Below are positions 31,135 through 40,167 of a stretch of DNA of 64,000 nucleotides, in pieces. The stretch is from Bacteriovorax stolpii. Lineage in GTDB: Bacteria; Bdellovibrionota; Bacteriovoracia; Bacteriovoracales; Bacteriovoracaceae. The notes beneath the pieces were generated by a model. The model was not told the origin of the DNA. It did not search any database and was given only the letters and a program-made list of their open reading frames with translations. The stretch spans positions 100,292-164,291 of the forward strand of contig CAMCYI010000006.1 of NCBI GenBank assembly GCA_945883845.1. Direction: 5' to 3'. Both the position numbers and the translations under genes were made by a program. Position 1 is the first letter of the stretch; the number at the start of each line of letters is the position of its first letter.

Positions 31135-32886
31135 CTAGAATTTCTTACTCAATTCTTTTTTCACTTCAAGATCAACACCGAGGTACTGAACCTGCGTATG
31201 ATTGAACTCCATATGCTTGAAGTTTTTTAACCAAGCCTGAGTCACATTCACTTCAGTGCGGTGGAATCCAAACACCCATGGAACATCAATGGCCACCATT
31301 TCATTCATCTTCTCGTAGAAAGCAGTTCTCTCAGGGGAATCCTGAAGAATTGTTGCCTGCCTGAAGAGAGCATCAAAATCAGGATTACAGTAGTTCGCAC
31401 CATTTGAACCTGGCGACTGGTTTGGACAGAATACAAGTCCAAGGAAATTTTCTGCATCCGGGTAATCTGCTCCCCATGCCATCGTGTAAAGCTGGTGCTG
31501 CTTCGTTGTTACTTTTTTTATGAGCTCAGGCCATGTGTTCATGCCCGCCTGAACTTTGATTCCAATTTTTTCCATGCATTTTGCAAAGTGCTCGATCTGC
31601 TGACGTGCCACAGTTTCACTGCGAGTCTGGACCGTAATTTCTGGCAACCCTTTTCCATTTGGGTACCCCGCATCAGCGAGAAGTTTTCTGGCCTGACTTA
31701 AATCAAGTTTTGTGTACGGATTTTTGAATTCTTTTCTATAACCATTAAGGCCCGGTGGAATCACACTCTGAGCTTCAAACGCAGAGTTGTTGTAGAAAAG
31801 TTTGTTCGCCTCGGCGCGATCATAAGCGAGAGACATCGCCTGACGTACTCTACGGTCTTTCAAAATCGGATTCTCGTAGTTGAAAGCAAAGAACGTCACA
31901 TCCAGCATCGGGTCGGTAAAGAGACGAATCCCTTTGCTCTTCAGTTCCTGGTGTACTTCATTCTTCTTATCCATTGCTCTTTCATAGTTTGACTTGAGCT
32001 CGAGGAGGTCTGCCTTACCTTTCTGGAAATTCAGCCACTGCGTTTGAGTTTCAGGAAGAATATCCACGACCACTCTGTCGACGAGAGGAATTCTTTTACC
32101 GGCATCAGCAAGAAGGCCAAGCTTATCGTCGCCTTCAGCTCCTTCGGCTGGATAAAATTTTTCGCGGAATTTTGGATTCTTCGTATAAATGATCTGGTTC
32201 CCCTGCTCGAACTTTTCCAGGTGGAAAGGTCCAGTTCCCACCGGATGGTTCAGGAATTCTTTTCCAAAATGAGTCACAGCTTCTTTGGCCACAATGAAAG
32301 TGTATGGCATCGCGAGTGAGTATTGGAACTGAGGGAAAGGCTTTGTTAAAGTGACCTGGAAGGAATGAGAATCAATTTTCTTCAGGCCTGAAATTTCTTC
32401 TTCATAATTAGAAGACTCAAGAGCCGCGTGCTTTTCACGCCATTCATTGAGACCTGCAACCTTACCATCGAGAACCCACCAGCCTTTTGCGGAAAGCTTC
32501 GGATCAGCAAGGCGTTTCAGAGAGAAGATAACGTCATCTGCAATAAGTTCTCTTCCGATGCCATCTTTGAAACATGGGCTATCGTGAAATAGCACTCCCT
32601 TCTTCAGTTTGAAAACATAGGTGAGTCCATCTTCACTAACAGTCGGAAGACTTTCAGCGAGATTTGGAACGAGCTCGTAAGGACGCTTGAGCGGGTGAAA
32701 CTCAAAAAGGCCTTCGTACACTTTTCCATTTTCATTTCCAGAGTAACGATCGGAAACGTGAATAGGATCAAAGCCAAAGATTTTTTCAAGTGAGATAAGA
32801 TGAAGTTCTCTTTCGTCAAAGTTCTGTTCTTTAGAACAGCCAGAAACAAGAAGAGCAAATATCAGGCAGAGGGAAGCGAATTTCAT
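31135..32886 (-). CDS. Oligopeptide-binding lipoprotein (OppA/DppA-like)
   Basis: A 583-aa solute-binding lipoprotein: signal peptide with lipobox (LIFALLVSGCSKEQ, lipidated Cys about residue 17). Family 5 marks are VYEGLFEFHPLKRPYELVPNLAESLP, LIADDVIFSLKRLADP and GTGPFHL. The late segment AWGADYPDAENFLGLVFCPN resembles the dipeptide/oligopeptide pocket region. It heads the operon, followed by both permeases and the fused ATPase, so the system is complete. It is paralogous to the protein at 234-1970. CTGGAG lies before the ATG. Confidence 0.93.
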   Translation of the reverse strand: MKFASLCLIFALLVSGCSKEQNFDERELHLISLEKIFGFDPIHVSDRYSGNENGKVYEGLFEFHPLKRPYELVPNLAESLPTVSEDGLTYVFKLKKGVLFHDSPCFKDGIGRELIADDVIFSLKRLADPKLSAKGWWVLDGKVAGLNEWREKHAALESSNYEEEISGLKKIDSHSFQVTLTKPFPQFQYSLAMPYTFIVAKEAVTHFGKEFLNHPVGTGPFHLEKFEQGNQIIYTKNPKFREKFYPAEGAEGDDKLGLLADAGKRIPLVDRVVVDILPETQTQWLNFQKGKADLLELKSNYERAMDKKNEVHQELKSKGIRLFTDPMLDVTFFAFNYENPILKDRRVRQAMSLAYDRAEANKLFYNNSAFEAQSVIPPGLNGYRKEFKNPYTKLDLSQARKLLADAGYPNGKGLPEITVQTRSETVARQQIEHFAKCMEKIGIKVQAGMNTWPELIKKVTTKQHQLYTMAWGADYPDAENFLGLVFCPNQSPGSNGANYCNPDFDALFRQATILQDSPERTAFYEKMNEMVAIDVPWVFGFHRTEVNVTQAWLKNFKHMEFNHTQVQYLGVDLEVKKELSKKF

Positions 32887-32976
32887 ACATACTCCAGAGT
32901 ATTAAAGTATGAACATTGTAAGCTAATCATTTCAAAAACTAAACTGGTGCAATTTGCCACCAATTTTCGTCGGGTA

Positions 32977-33624
32977 TTATTTCCAGAAGAGTTCCAGGGA
33001 GAAAAGTTTTTCCCGTTCTCTTAAGAATGAAAAGTTCATTCGCTTGAATGAACCGCTATCGAAATTTTCACCTTCCAGGGATATGGATTCCCCGGATGAA
33101 AGGTCTCTTTGAATCACAAGTTTTTTCTCTGAGGACTTCTTGACAGTATAAAACCTGTCACCTTCTTCACGAATCTTACAACGCTCATCAGCTCCGCTCT
33201 TTTCGCATACCCGGTTCAGGCCAATTTGTGGGGCCAGCAAAAATCGGATCAACTGACGCCATTCGCTCACCAGGACTTTGCCTGATGTTTTAGAATCAAC
33301 ATCCTGATTGAACTGAGCTTCAATCCGACGTTCGAAAGACTCACCGCTCTCACTTATTTCAGGCCGGTCGAGATCGCGGAAAATCATGAGTTCTTCGCCA
33401 TGAAGAGGAATCGTGGCACTCAGTATCCAGTTTTTATCTTCAACCATGGCATCAAAGCTGAAAATATACTGCTGACTTTTGATGCCTACCCGCCCTCTCC
33501 CCTCACCGGACATGGGAAGAGATTTCAGGATAGTTTCAATTTCCTGATTCACGTCAAAAGTATGCGACTTAAATGTCCCGCAGGATGTGAGTAAAAAAAG
33601 GGAAATAAAAAAAGGCCTCAACAT
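32977..33624 (-). CDS. Lipoprotein, possibly LolB-like
   Basis: About 215 aa. The lipobox is FLLTSCGTF (Cys about residue 15). The mature part has a beta-strand-rich pattern (GRGRVGIKSQQYIFSFDAMV, LSATIPLHGEELMIFRD), which together with the neighbouring TPR lipoprotein recalls LolB, the outer-membrane lipoprotein acceptor; similarity is weak. The open frame extends to a TTG at 33663 without a ribosome site; the ATG at 33624 gives the correct signal peptide. That ATG and the following codons are part of the terminator hairpin at 33607-33642. Two in-domain Cys (NRVCEKS, ERCKIR) may pair. Confidence 0.65.
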   Translation of the reverse strand: MLRPFFISLFLLTSCGTFKSHTFDVNQEIETILKSLPMSGEGRGRVGIKSQQYIFSFDAMVEDKNWILSATIPLHGEELMIFRDLDRPEISESGESFERRIEAQFNQDVDSKTSGKVLVSEWRQLIRFLLAPQIGLNRVCEKSGADERCKIREEGDRFYTVKKSSEKKLVIQRDLSSGESISLEGENFDSGSFKRMNFSFLREREKLFSLELFWK

Positions 33625-33642
33625 GGATTTTATGTTGAGGCC
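33607..33642 (-). terminator. Terminator-like hairpin overlapping a start codon
   Basis: On the minus strand GGCCTCAACAT pairs perfectly (11 bp) with ATGTTGAGGCC around a 7-base loop, followed by seven T. It lies 26 bases after the TPR gene stop. The 3' arm begins with the ATG (33624) of the lipoprotein gene, and the T run encodes Phe-Phe of its signal peptide. Confidence 0.8.
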
Positions 33643-33668
33643 CTTTGCTTTGAAACGCAACAAAAAGA

Positions 33669-35534
33669 TTAGTCGTTTTTGGCCTGTGCTGCGGGAGCAC
33701 GATCGCTGTCAATGTCCGCGATCTGGCCGGTAATTTCCTGCTTATCGGAGAAATAGCGCGCATGTTTCAGAGCGGTTTCAAGATAAACTTTGGCCTTGTT
33801 GAATTCTTTCAAATCGCGATAGATCGCTGCAAGGTGCTTCAGAATCTCGATATCATCAGGAACTTTAGAGAAAGCAAGTTGCAATTCCTGCAGAGCACGC
33901 TTCACGTCACCTTTCTTATAGTAGTACCAGCCGAGAGAATCACGAATGTAACCATCTTCAGGGCTGATCTTCAGTGCTTTCTGGATATACTCGTAAGCGA
34001 GATCCATTTCCTTGCCTCTCATAAGGAGAGAATAGCCAAGGAAGTTCCATGCATGTGCATTTTTAGGTTCGTTCTCGATGATTCCCATGATGAGATTCGT
34101 TGATTCTTCAAACTTATGCTCTTTCTCATAGAGGTTCGCGAGATAATATTTGTGCTGGATCGAGAAGCTTTTTTCGTGCTGAACAACAGCAACTGCGTCC
34201 ACGGCATTCTTATAATCACCAACACCTTCGAAGTAGCCGGCCTTAATGACATTGAACTCAACCTGGAGTTCCTTAAACTCGCCCAACTTTGCATTCACGT
34301 GCTTCAGGAATACTGTCTTCCATTTCGCAACTTCTGTTTTCTTATGGTGCTCTTCCTGGGCAAGGCTTGAGAGCATGTTCGCCATCTGAACTGAACTATC
34401 CGTATAGAGAGCACTTGAAGGCGGGATTTGGTTGAAGTATTCAACCGAAGCTTCGTACTGTTTCATTTCCTGATAGATCGCACCGAGGTAATAGAGAATT
34501 TTATCTGACTGTGGTGCGTTTGCGAGAAGATCACGGAAGACAGAAACTGCTTCCTGATATTTTTTCGCGTCAGTATAGAGAATCCCGAGCTTTACTTTAA
34601 GATTCAGGTTTTCCGGCTGAAGGTCGCTGAGCTTTTCAGCAAATGGAATCACTTCGCTGTATCTCTCTTTCAGGAAAAGAACCTGCACCATGTGCGGAAG
34701 AACTTCTTCATCGAGAGGGAATTTTTTGAGGTGAGCGTAATAAAGAGAGATCGCTTTCTGATACTGCTCTTTCTCTTCATAAATACTGCCGAGAGTTGTC
34801 ACAGACTGTGAAAGACTTGGCTGACGCTGATGTGATTTCTCAAAAGCAGAAATAGCGAGCGGCAGCTTTCCCTGATCCAGATAGATTTTTCCGAGATAAT
34901 AATCGTACATCCCGTTCTTCGGATCATTGATTGCACATTTCTGAAGAAGATTTATCGAAGTTTTTGTTTCTTTTGCGAGCGCATAAGATTTTCCGAGGAA
35001 GATACAGGCGTCTTCATTTTTAGGATTTCTGACGAGGAGTGCCTGATAGATTTTGCGCGCGTCTTTCTCTTTGTCCATACCAGTCAAAACACCAGCAAGG
35101 ATCAATCCAATTTTTTCGTCTGTCGAAGTTTGGTAAAGTTTTTCGAGAACAACCTGCGCAGCTTCCAGATCATTCATGCGGATCAGACTGATCGCATATT
35201 TTTTCTGAAGAAACTCATCGTCTGGAACGAGATCCGTAAGATGTTTAAATAAAACTGATGCCGTGAGAAAGTCACCTTCAAGCAGTGACATGTTCCCTTT
35301 TAAAAATAAATCAGTGGCGAGAAAAGTAGTCTCAGAGGAATTCTTTTTTGCTTTGATAACCATCAGGCCGAGTTGTTCGGATGCTCTGGAGAGGGCCTCC
35401 CGGTTCATGTCTTCAATCTGGGCCGTTGTAAACTCTTGTGGTTTACTTCCACTCTTCCAGTGAGCACAAGAAAGTGCAGTAGTGAGGAGGAGGGCAGAAA
35501 GCAGGGCCTCGCGAGCGATGAGTTTCATGGGCAT
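33669..35534 (-). CDS. TPR-repeat lipoprotein
   Basis: A 621-aa protein. The signal peptide ends in a lipobox-like ALSCAHWKSG (Cys about residue 23). From about residue 70 to 605 it consists of consecutive tetratricopeptide repeats, roughly 14-15, for example YYLGKIYLDQGKLPLAISAF, TLGSIYEEKEQYQKAISLYY, YYLGAIYQEMKQYEASVEYF and DSLGWYYYKKGDVKRALQEL. TPR superhelices bind proteins, so it is probably an assembly or scaffold factor at a membrane. Starts at 35534 or at the second ATG, 35528. First gene of a unit with the LolB-like lipoprotein. Confidence 0.88.
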   Translation of the reverse strand: MPMKLIAREALLSALLLTTALSCAHWKSGSKPQEFTTAQIEDMNREALSRASEQLGLMVIKAKKNSSETTFLATDLFLKGNMSLLEGDFLTASVLFKHLTDLVPDDEFLQKKYAISLIRMNDLEAAQVVLEKLYQTSTDEKIGLILAGVLTGMDKEKDARKIYQALLVRNPKNEDACIFLGKSYALAKETKTSINLLQKCAINDPKNGMYDYYLGKIYLDQGKLPLAISAFEKSHQRQPSLSQSVTTLGSIYEEKEQYQKAISLYYAHLKKFPLDEEVLPHMVQVLFLKERYSEVIPFAEKLSDLQPENLNLKVKLGILYTDAKKYQEAVSVFRDLLANAPQSDKILYYLGAIYQEMKQYEASVEYFNQIPPSSALYTDSSVQMANMLSSLAQEEHHKKTEVAKWKTVFLKHVNAKLGEFKELQVEFNVIKAGYFEGVGDYKNAVDAVAVVQHEKSFSIQHKYYLANLYEKEHKFEESTNLIMGIIENEPKNAHAWNFLGYSLLMRGKEMDLAYEYIQKALKISPEDGYIRDSLGWYYYKKGDVKRALQELQLAFSKVPDDIEILKHLAAIYRDLKEFNKAKVYLETALKHARYFSDKQEITGQIADIDSDRAPAAQAKND

Positions 35535-35911
35535 CCCGTAAAGTGCTAGTCCTTCAATGGACTTCAGCTTTCATGCTTTATCGGTTTTTCAAGCCCCCAG
35601 ATTAGAAATTTGAGGTTTCCTTGCGGCATACATTTGCCGCTCCCAACCATTTAAAATCATAGAAAAGAGTCGCAATTATAGGGAACTTTTTACCTCTCCG
35701 GATGAGATAATTTTTATCTTTAGGATTATTTTTGACCATCTGGGTTGACTTGCTTGCCAGCTATTAGTAGAACCACCCCCGTAACCGTGAACTGACCTGC
35801 GCAAAAACAAAGTTCTTTGAGCATTTCGGTCCACCAATGAACTTATTAAACAATTAACGACTGTACCTATAAAACGAATTTAACTGGGTATAACTAAATT
35901 AGGGGAAGAAA
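35535..35911. other. 377-bp non-coding divergent region
   Basis: Separates the TPR gene (minus) from the PhaR-like gene (plus). A TATAAC box at 35889-35894 lies 17 bases before the plus-strand ATG, next to AGGGGAAG as ribosome site. A TTGACT is present near 35743. I see no open frame longer than a few codons, no terminator, and no strong palindrome. Confidence 0.4.
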
Positions 35912-36304
35912 ATGAAAGACGTACGTACCATCAAGCGTTACCAGAACCGTAAGCTCTATGACACTTTCCAAAGCTGCTACGTGACTCTGGAAGAAATCGC
36001 GCAAATCATCCGCGAAGGTCACGAAATCCAAGTGATCGACAACAAGTCAAAAAATGACATCACATATATGACTCAGATCCAGCTTCTTTTCGATCAAGAG
36101 CGCAAGTCTCTCAAGCCAGGTAACACTGAGCTTCTTAAGCGCGTGATCCGTTCTGAAGAAGGCACACTCACTGGTTACATCGGTGCTCTCGAAGGTAAAT
36201 TGAACCTCACTTTCGATATGCCAGCTGTTGCTGCTGAAGATTTCAAGCCAGCTTTCGTAGCAGGTCTTAACTCTTCTATGGAAAATTCTGCTACTTTGAA
36301 CTAA
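35912..36304 (+). CDS. PhaR-like regulator (PHB_acc_N domain)
   Basis: A 130-aa protein with the PHB/PHA accumulation regulator DNA-binding domain: IKRYQNRKLYDTFQSCYVTL, then EEIAQIIREGHEIQVIDNKSKNDIT and LLFDQE. PhaR proteins repress polyhydroxyalkanoate granule genes and also bind the polymer. No phaC or phasin gene is in the window, and the C-terminal PHB_acc region is short, so this may regulate something else, perhaps the operon it heads. AGGGGAAG lies before the ATG. It is followed 9 bases later by the barrel-protein gene. Confidence 0.85.
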   Translation: MKDVRTIKRYQNRKLYDTFQSCYVTLEEIAQIIREGHEIQVIDNKSKNDITYMTQIQLLFDQERKSLKPGNTELLKRVIRSEEGTLTGYIGALEGKLNLTFDMPAVAAEDFKPAFVAGLNSSMENSATLN

Positions 36305-36313
36305 TCTAGGTTC

Positions 36314-37048
36314 ATGAGCAAAAACAAATTTAGCCTTTCAGTAATGGCCGCTCTTGCGGCCATTACTTTTTCTACTCCTCTAACTTCCTGGGCACAGTCT
36401 AAGAACCCCTATGCCCCCCGGATAAAAACTCCTAACACCAAGAGTGAACTCGTTGATAAGTCGGCCCCTTCTGAGGCGCCTAAACAGGACGTTGCTGAAG
36501 AAGCTCTTTCTGACAGCAGTTCCATGTCCTCTCCATCATCGCCTGCACAAAGAAAACTGCAGCAGCATGGTCTCGGTCTGGGTATCGGCCAGAACTTCCT
36601 TCTCGGCAATTACGGTAAGTACGGCGACGATAAAATCACAGCAGATGTTCTCTATACGTATGCTGCCAGTCACTCATTCGATCTCCTCATCGATGCTCAC
36701 AACTCAGAACAAAAAGATAACAAGAAACGCATGCGCACGAGAGGCCTTTCAGCTTCGATTAAAGGCCGCATGGTTGAGTTTGATAACTTCTCCCCGTACA
36801 TCCTTGGTGGTCTTGGTTTCTACGCGCCTCAGGCACGTCGTCGCGTGAACACAACCTACAAGTGGACTGAACAGAAAATCACGTTCGGTCTTAACCTTGG
36901 TTCCGGTGTAGACCTTCGCCTCAATGATGAATTCGTTGTAGGTGTCATGGGTATGCTTCACTGGCCATTCCAGGTAAGCCAGGACAATCAGTCTGATCTA
37001 AAAGGTTACTACTTCAAGCTTCTTCTCACGGGTATGTACCTCTTCTAA
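36314..37048 (+). CDS. Outer-membrane beta-barrel protein
   Basis: A 244-aa protein with signal peptide (LSVMAALAAITFSTPLTSWA), a ~50-residue Pro/Ser-rich linker, then about eight amphipathic beta-strands (LGLGIGQNFLLGNY, ITADVLYTYAASHSFDLLID, NFSPYILGGLGFYAP, ITFGLNLGSGVDLRLNDEF) ending in YYFKLLLTGMYLF with a terminal Phe, the BAM recognition pattern. It resembles OmpA/OmpW-sized porin-like barrels of unknown ligand. The stop shares bases with the next start (TAATG). Confidence 0.8.
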   Translation: MSKNKFSLSVMAALAAITFSTPLTSWAQSKNPYAPRIKTPNTKSELVDKSAPSEAPKQDVAEEALSDSSSMSSPSSPAQRKLQQHGLGLGIGQNFLLGNYGKYGDDKITADVLYTYAASHSFDLLIDAHNSEQKDNKKRMRTRGLSASIKGRMVEFDNFSPYILGGLGFYAPQARRRVNTTYKWTEQKITFGLNLGSGVDLRLNDEFVVGVMGMLHWPFQVSQDNQSDLKGYYFKLLLTGMYLF

Positions 37049-37866
37049 TGAGCAAGAAACCCCACCGCCTGTACATCTTCACTGGTAAAGGCGGAGTCGG
37101 TAAGACAACACTCAGTCGCGCCTTCGCGCGCGAGCTGAATAATAGCGGTCATAAAGCTGTCTACCTCACGTTCAAAAATCAATCCCTGGGAGAAACACAC
37201 CACGCTACCACTGACACTGTTAAAGATGGTTTGAGAATGATTTCCCTCGATCTCGAAGACTGCGCTCGCGGTTACGTTGAGAAACGGCTCAATTCAAAAA
37301 TGATTGCCGGCTGGATTGTGAAAGCACCTTTCTTTCGCGCACTCATCAACATGGTCCCTGGATTTAGCTATCTGATCTATCTTGGAAAAATTCTCGAGCT
37401 TGGAAAAGATGATCCAAATTTGATTGTGATCCTCGATGCTCCGGCATCTGGACATGCGTTGACGATGGTTGAATCTACGAGCAATTTTCAGAAGATTTTT
37501 GAGAGCGGAATTGTTTTTGAAGATACGGGCAAGATGCTCGCGCGCCTCAATGACCCGGAGTATACAAAAATCGAGATTATCAGCTTGCCGAGCCTCATGT
37601 CATGGCAGGAGGCCATAGAGCTTCGCGCGAGCCTGCGTGAGCGCACACCTGTGGATGTGGCCATAACCGTCAACAATGCCTTTTATCCCCTAGTAGAGAA
37701 CGATTTTGATGCTCTCCCGGCAGCAATCAGAGAGAAGGCCTTAAACGAAAAGAAATTAATCGAGGAAAATGCCTCCGAAATGCAGTGCATTCTGCCTCAT
37801 TCCCTATCGACGTCTTCAGGCGGAGTCGAGTCGGAATTAGTTGGGTCTCTCTCAAAACTCATATAG
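37048..37866 (+). CDS. ArsA/Get3-family ATPase, subunit 1
   Basis: A 272-aa deviant-Walker P-loop ATPase. The motif FTGKGGVGKTTLS (residues 12-22) has the signature lysine Lys14 used across the dimer interface. The switch II region appears as VILDAPASGHALTMVE near residue 130, as in ArsA-like DTAPTGHTLR. There is no arsenite Cys triad. It is immediately followed by a second ArsA-like gene, so the two likely form a heteromeric ATPase. Comparable gene pairs exist in actinobacteria (Rv3679/Rv3680 type). TAATG coupling to the barrel gene. Confidence 0.85.
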   Translation: MSKKPHRLYIFTGKGGVGKTTLSRAFARELNNSGHKAVYLTFKNQSLGETHHATTDTVKDGLRMISLDLEDCARGYVEKRLNSKMIAGWIVKAPFFRALINMVPGFSYLIYLGKILELGKDDPNLIVILDAPASGHALTMVESTSNFQKIFESGIVFEDTGKMLARLNDPEYTKIEIISLPSLMSWQEAIELRASLRERTPVDVAITVNNAFYPLVENDFDALPAAIREKALNEKKLIEENASEMQCILPHSLSTSSGGVESELVGSLSKLI

Positions 37867-37895
37867 AATATCCTGAATCTTTCAAGGATCAGTGA

Positions 37896-38942
37896 GTGGC
37901 CTTAACCACCAAATCATTCGAGATTTTCTGCGGTACCGGCGGAGTGGGCAAAACCACTCTGGCGACGTCACGTGCACTTTCTCTGGCCGGACTTGGGAAT
38001 CGGGTTCTTCTTGTCACCATCGATCCAGCACGCAGACTTAAAGATCTTCTCGGACTCTCGGGAGATTCGATCGGTGAAGTTCAGTCTGTGGAAATTGAGG
38101 GTGTGAAACTTTCTGCGCTCCTCATGTCACCTGAAAAAACCATCCTTCGCATGGCCGAAAAATTTCAGACGCCTGATCTCGCCCATAACCGCATCGTTCA
38201 GATTCTCTCCAAGCCTTACGGGGGGATGAATGAAATTCTCTCACTCGTGGAAATGGAAATGCAGTTCGAATCCGGAAAATATGATGTGATCGTTCTGGAT
38301 ACTCCTCCGGGTGCGCACTTTCTGGACTTCCTGGAAGGTCTTGCGAAAATAAAATCTTTCTTTGATCAGAATTTCGTGGAAATTTTCAGCTACCTCGGCC
38401 AGAAAACTGCGAAGGCCGGTAAAAAAGTTTTTGGCTTCGGGTTGATTAACAGGGTGATTTCAACCGGTGTGAGAAAGCTTCTCGGATATTTGCAAAACGT
38501 GACGGGTGCGCAGTTCATCGATGACTTCATTGAAGCAATCCAGATTATTTATCAATCCAAGGAAGCATTCCTCAAGGGACTCGCTCTTCAGGACGTACTC
38601 AAGATGAAAGAAAAGTGCAACTGGTTCCTTGTGACCTCTGTTGAACAAGGCAAGGCCCAGGAAGCTGTCGAGATGAAGTCTCACGCTTCGAGTTTCATTC
38701 ATCAGGATCATTTTCTTGTTCTCAACAAGTGTCTTGAAAAAGAACTCGAAAGCTGGAATGCGGAAACAGTTAAGCTGAAGAATCTTCGTGATTCTCTCCT
38801 CATCAAAGAAGTCACACTGAAAAAGCGCCTAAGGGAATCGTTTCCCACGATCCTTGAGTTTCCAGAGATCATGAGTCTCTCCCCGCTTGACCACATTCAG
38901 AAACTCACCCACAAATGGAATAGCTATGTCCCACAAAGTTAA
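37896..38942 (+). CDS. ArsA/Get3-family ATPase, subunit 2
   Basis: A 348-aa partner ATPase. Its P-loop is FCGTGGVGKTTLA; the signature lysine position is Thr14, while the catalytic Lys19 is kept. VTIDPARRLKDLLGL is the typical ArsA switch I segment and VIVLDTPPGAHFLDFLE the switch II segment. A hydrophobic helical insertion follows. The start is GTG with AAGGA eight bases upstream, 29 bases after subunit 1. Combination of a canonical and a non-canonical subunit suggests unequal roles. It overlaps the next gene. Confidence 0.85.
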   Translation: MALTTKSFEIFCGTGGVGKTTLATSRALSLAGLGNRVLLVTIDPARRLKDLLGLSGDSIGEVQSVEIEGVKLSALLMSPEKTILRMAEKFQTPDLAHNRIVQILSKPYGGMNEILSLVEMEMQFESGKYDVIVLDTPPGAHFLDFLEGLAKIKSFFDQNFVEIFSYLGQKTAKAGKKVFGFGLINRVISTGVRKLLGYLQNVTGAQFIDDFIEAIQIIYQSKEAFLKGLALQDVLKMKEKCNWFLVTSVEQGKAQEAVEMKSHASSFIHQDHFLVLNKCLEKELESWNAETVKLKNLRDSLLIKEVTLKKRLRESFPTILEFPEIMSLSPLDHIQKLTHKWNSYVPQS

Positions 38943-40167
38943 TACGAAACAGGAGTTTGAGGAATTCATCTGCCATCACTGGAATACAGTGAATGAGTGG
39001 ATCGATAAAGCGCAGTCCGGAATTCCGCAGCCTCTGACTTCTAGTGTGGACGTCCGCGAAAGTAAAACGAAGTTTGCTCCTGTTGATCACAATATGTATC
39101 CGGCCGGCTTCAACAATGTCTGCAGTAAGGATCTTCTCCACTGCGCAGATCGTTTCCGTGAAGTGTTTGATAAAATAAAGCCGGGACTGAATCGTGTGGG
39201 GCTTCTTCCGGAATCTCACACCAAGAATAAATATTATCTCGATCATCTTCACCACCTGAAGACCACACTTGAATCAACAGATGCCGACGTGAAGATTTTT
39301 TCGCCGGATGAAAATCTTTTTGCTGAAACCGGGGCACACAAAATAGAGCTGGAATCACAATCAGGCCACAAGATTGAAATTTTCAAAGCTCAGGTGATGG
39401 ACGGTCAGTTCATCTGTACGATTCCCGACGTAACATTCAATTTTGATGTCGTCGTCTTAAATAATGATCAGTCTGAGCCCCTGAAGGTTGACTGGAAATC
39501 TATCAAGACACCAGTTCACCCTAGTCCGTTCGTTGGCTGGTACAAACGCCAGAAGATTCATCACTTTATGCACTACCGGAAAGTGGCCAATGAGTTTGCC
39601 ACTCATTTCGGCATCAATCCCGATCTCATACAGGCGCATTTCTCGCAGATTGAGCAGGTTGATTTTGAAACTAAGGAAGGCCTCGATATCCTCGGCGACG
39701 AAGTTGATAATTTTCTCAAGACTCTTCCAGAAGGCTCGTCAGTTTTCGTCAAGGCATCTCAGGGAACTTATGGAATGGGGATTTCTGTCGTTTCAAGTGG
39801 CGACGAAATCCGGTCCATGAACCGCAAGGGCCGGAATAAAATGGATGTGGGAAAAAATAATCTTAAGTTCACCTCCGTCCTGATTCAGGAAGGGGTCGAA
39901 ACAATCGTGAAGTACGATGAAGCTCCCGCTGAAGTGACGATTTACCTCGTCAATGGTAAGAGTTCCGGCGGCTTCATGAGAGCGAATCCTCTCAAGGGAA
40001 CTCAGGCAAACCTGAATTCTCAGGGAATGATCTATAGGAAATTCTGTATCTCAGATATTAAGCAGGACTGTGACCATCAGATCAAAGAGGGTGTATACTC
40101 CGTGATCGCGAGACTCTCAGTTCTTGCCGGTGCATACGAAATGAAAGAATTAATGGAGCAAGCATGA
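38926..40167 (+). CDS. gshA: Glutamate-cysteine ligase, ATP-grasp type (GshA)
   Basis: A 413-aa enzyme of the proteobacterial-type glutamate-cysteine ligase family (as in Acidithiobacillus), making gamma-glutamylcysteine, the first step of glutathione synthesis. Signature segments: PAGFNNVCSKDLLHCADRFR, NTVNEWIDKAQ, VFVKASQGTYGMGISVV (ATP-grasp loop), and RKGRNKMDVGKNNL. The open frame reaches back to 38887, but ATG 38926 gives the expected N-terminus MSHKVNTKQEF and overlaps the ATPase gene by 17 bp. No gshB is in the window. It overlaps the next gene by 4 bases (ATGA). Confidence 0.88.
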   Translation: MSHKVNTKQEFEEFICHHWNTVNEWIDKAQSGIPQPLTSSVDVRESKTKFAPVDHNMYPAGFNNVCSKDLLHCADRFREVFDKIKPGLNRVGLLPESHTKNKYYLDHLHHLKTTLESTDADVKIFSPDENLFAETGAHKIELESQSGHKIEIFKAQVMDGQFICTIPDVTFNFDVVVLNNDQSEPLKVDWKSIKTPVHPSPFVGWYKRQKIHHFMHYRKVANEFATHFGINPDLIQAHFSQIEQVDFETKEGLDILGDEVDNFLKTLPEGSSVFVKASQGTYGMGISVVSSGDEIRSMNRKGRNKMDVGKNNLKFTSVLIQEGVETIVKYDEAPAEVTIYLVNGKSSGGFMRANPLKGTQANLNSQGMIYRKFCISDIKQDCDHQIKEGVYSVIARLSVLAGAYEMKELMEQA

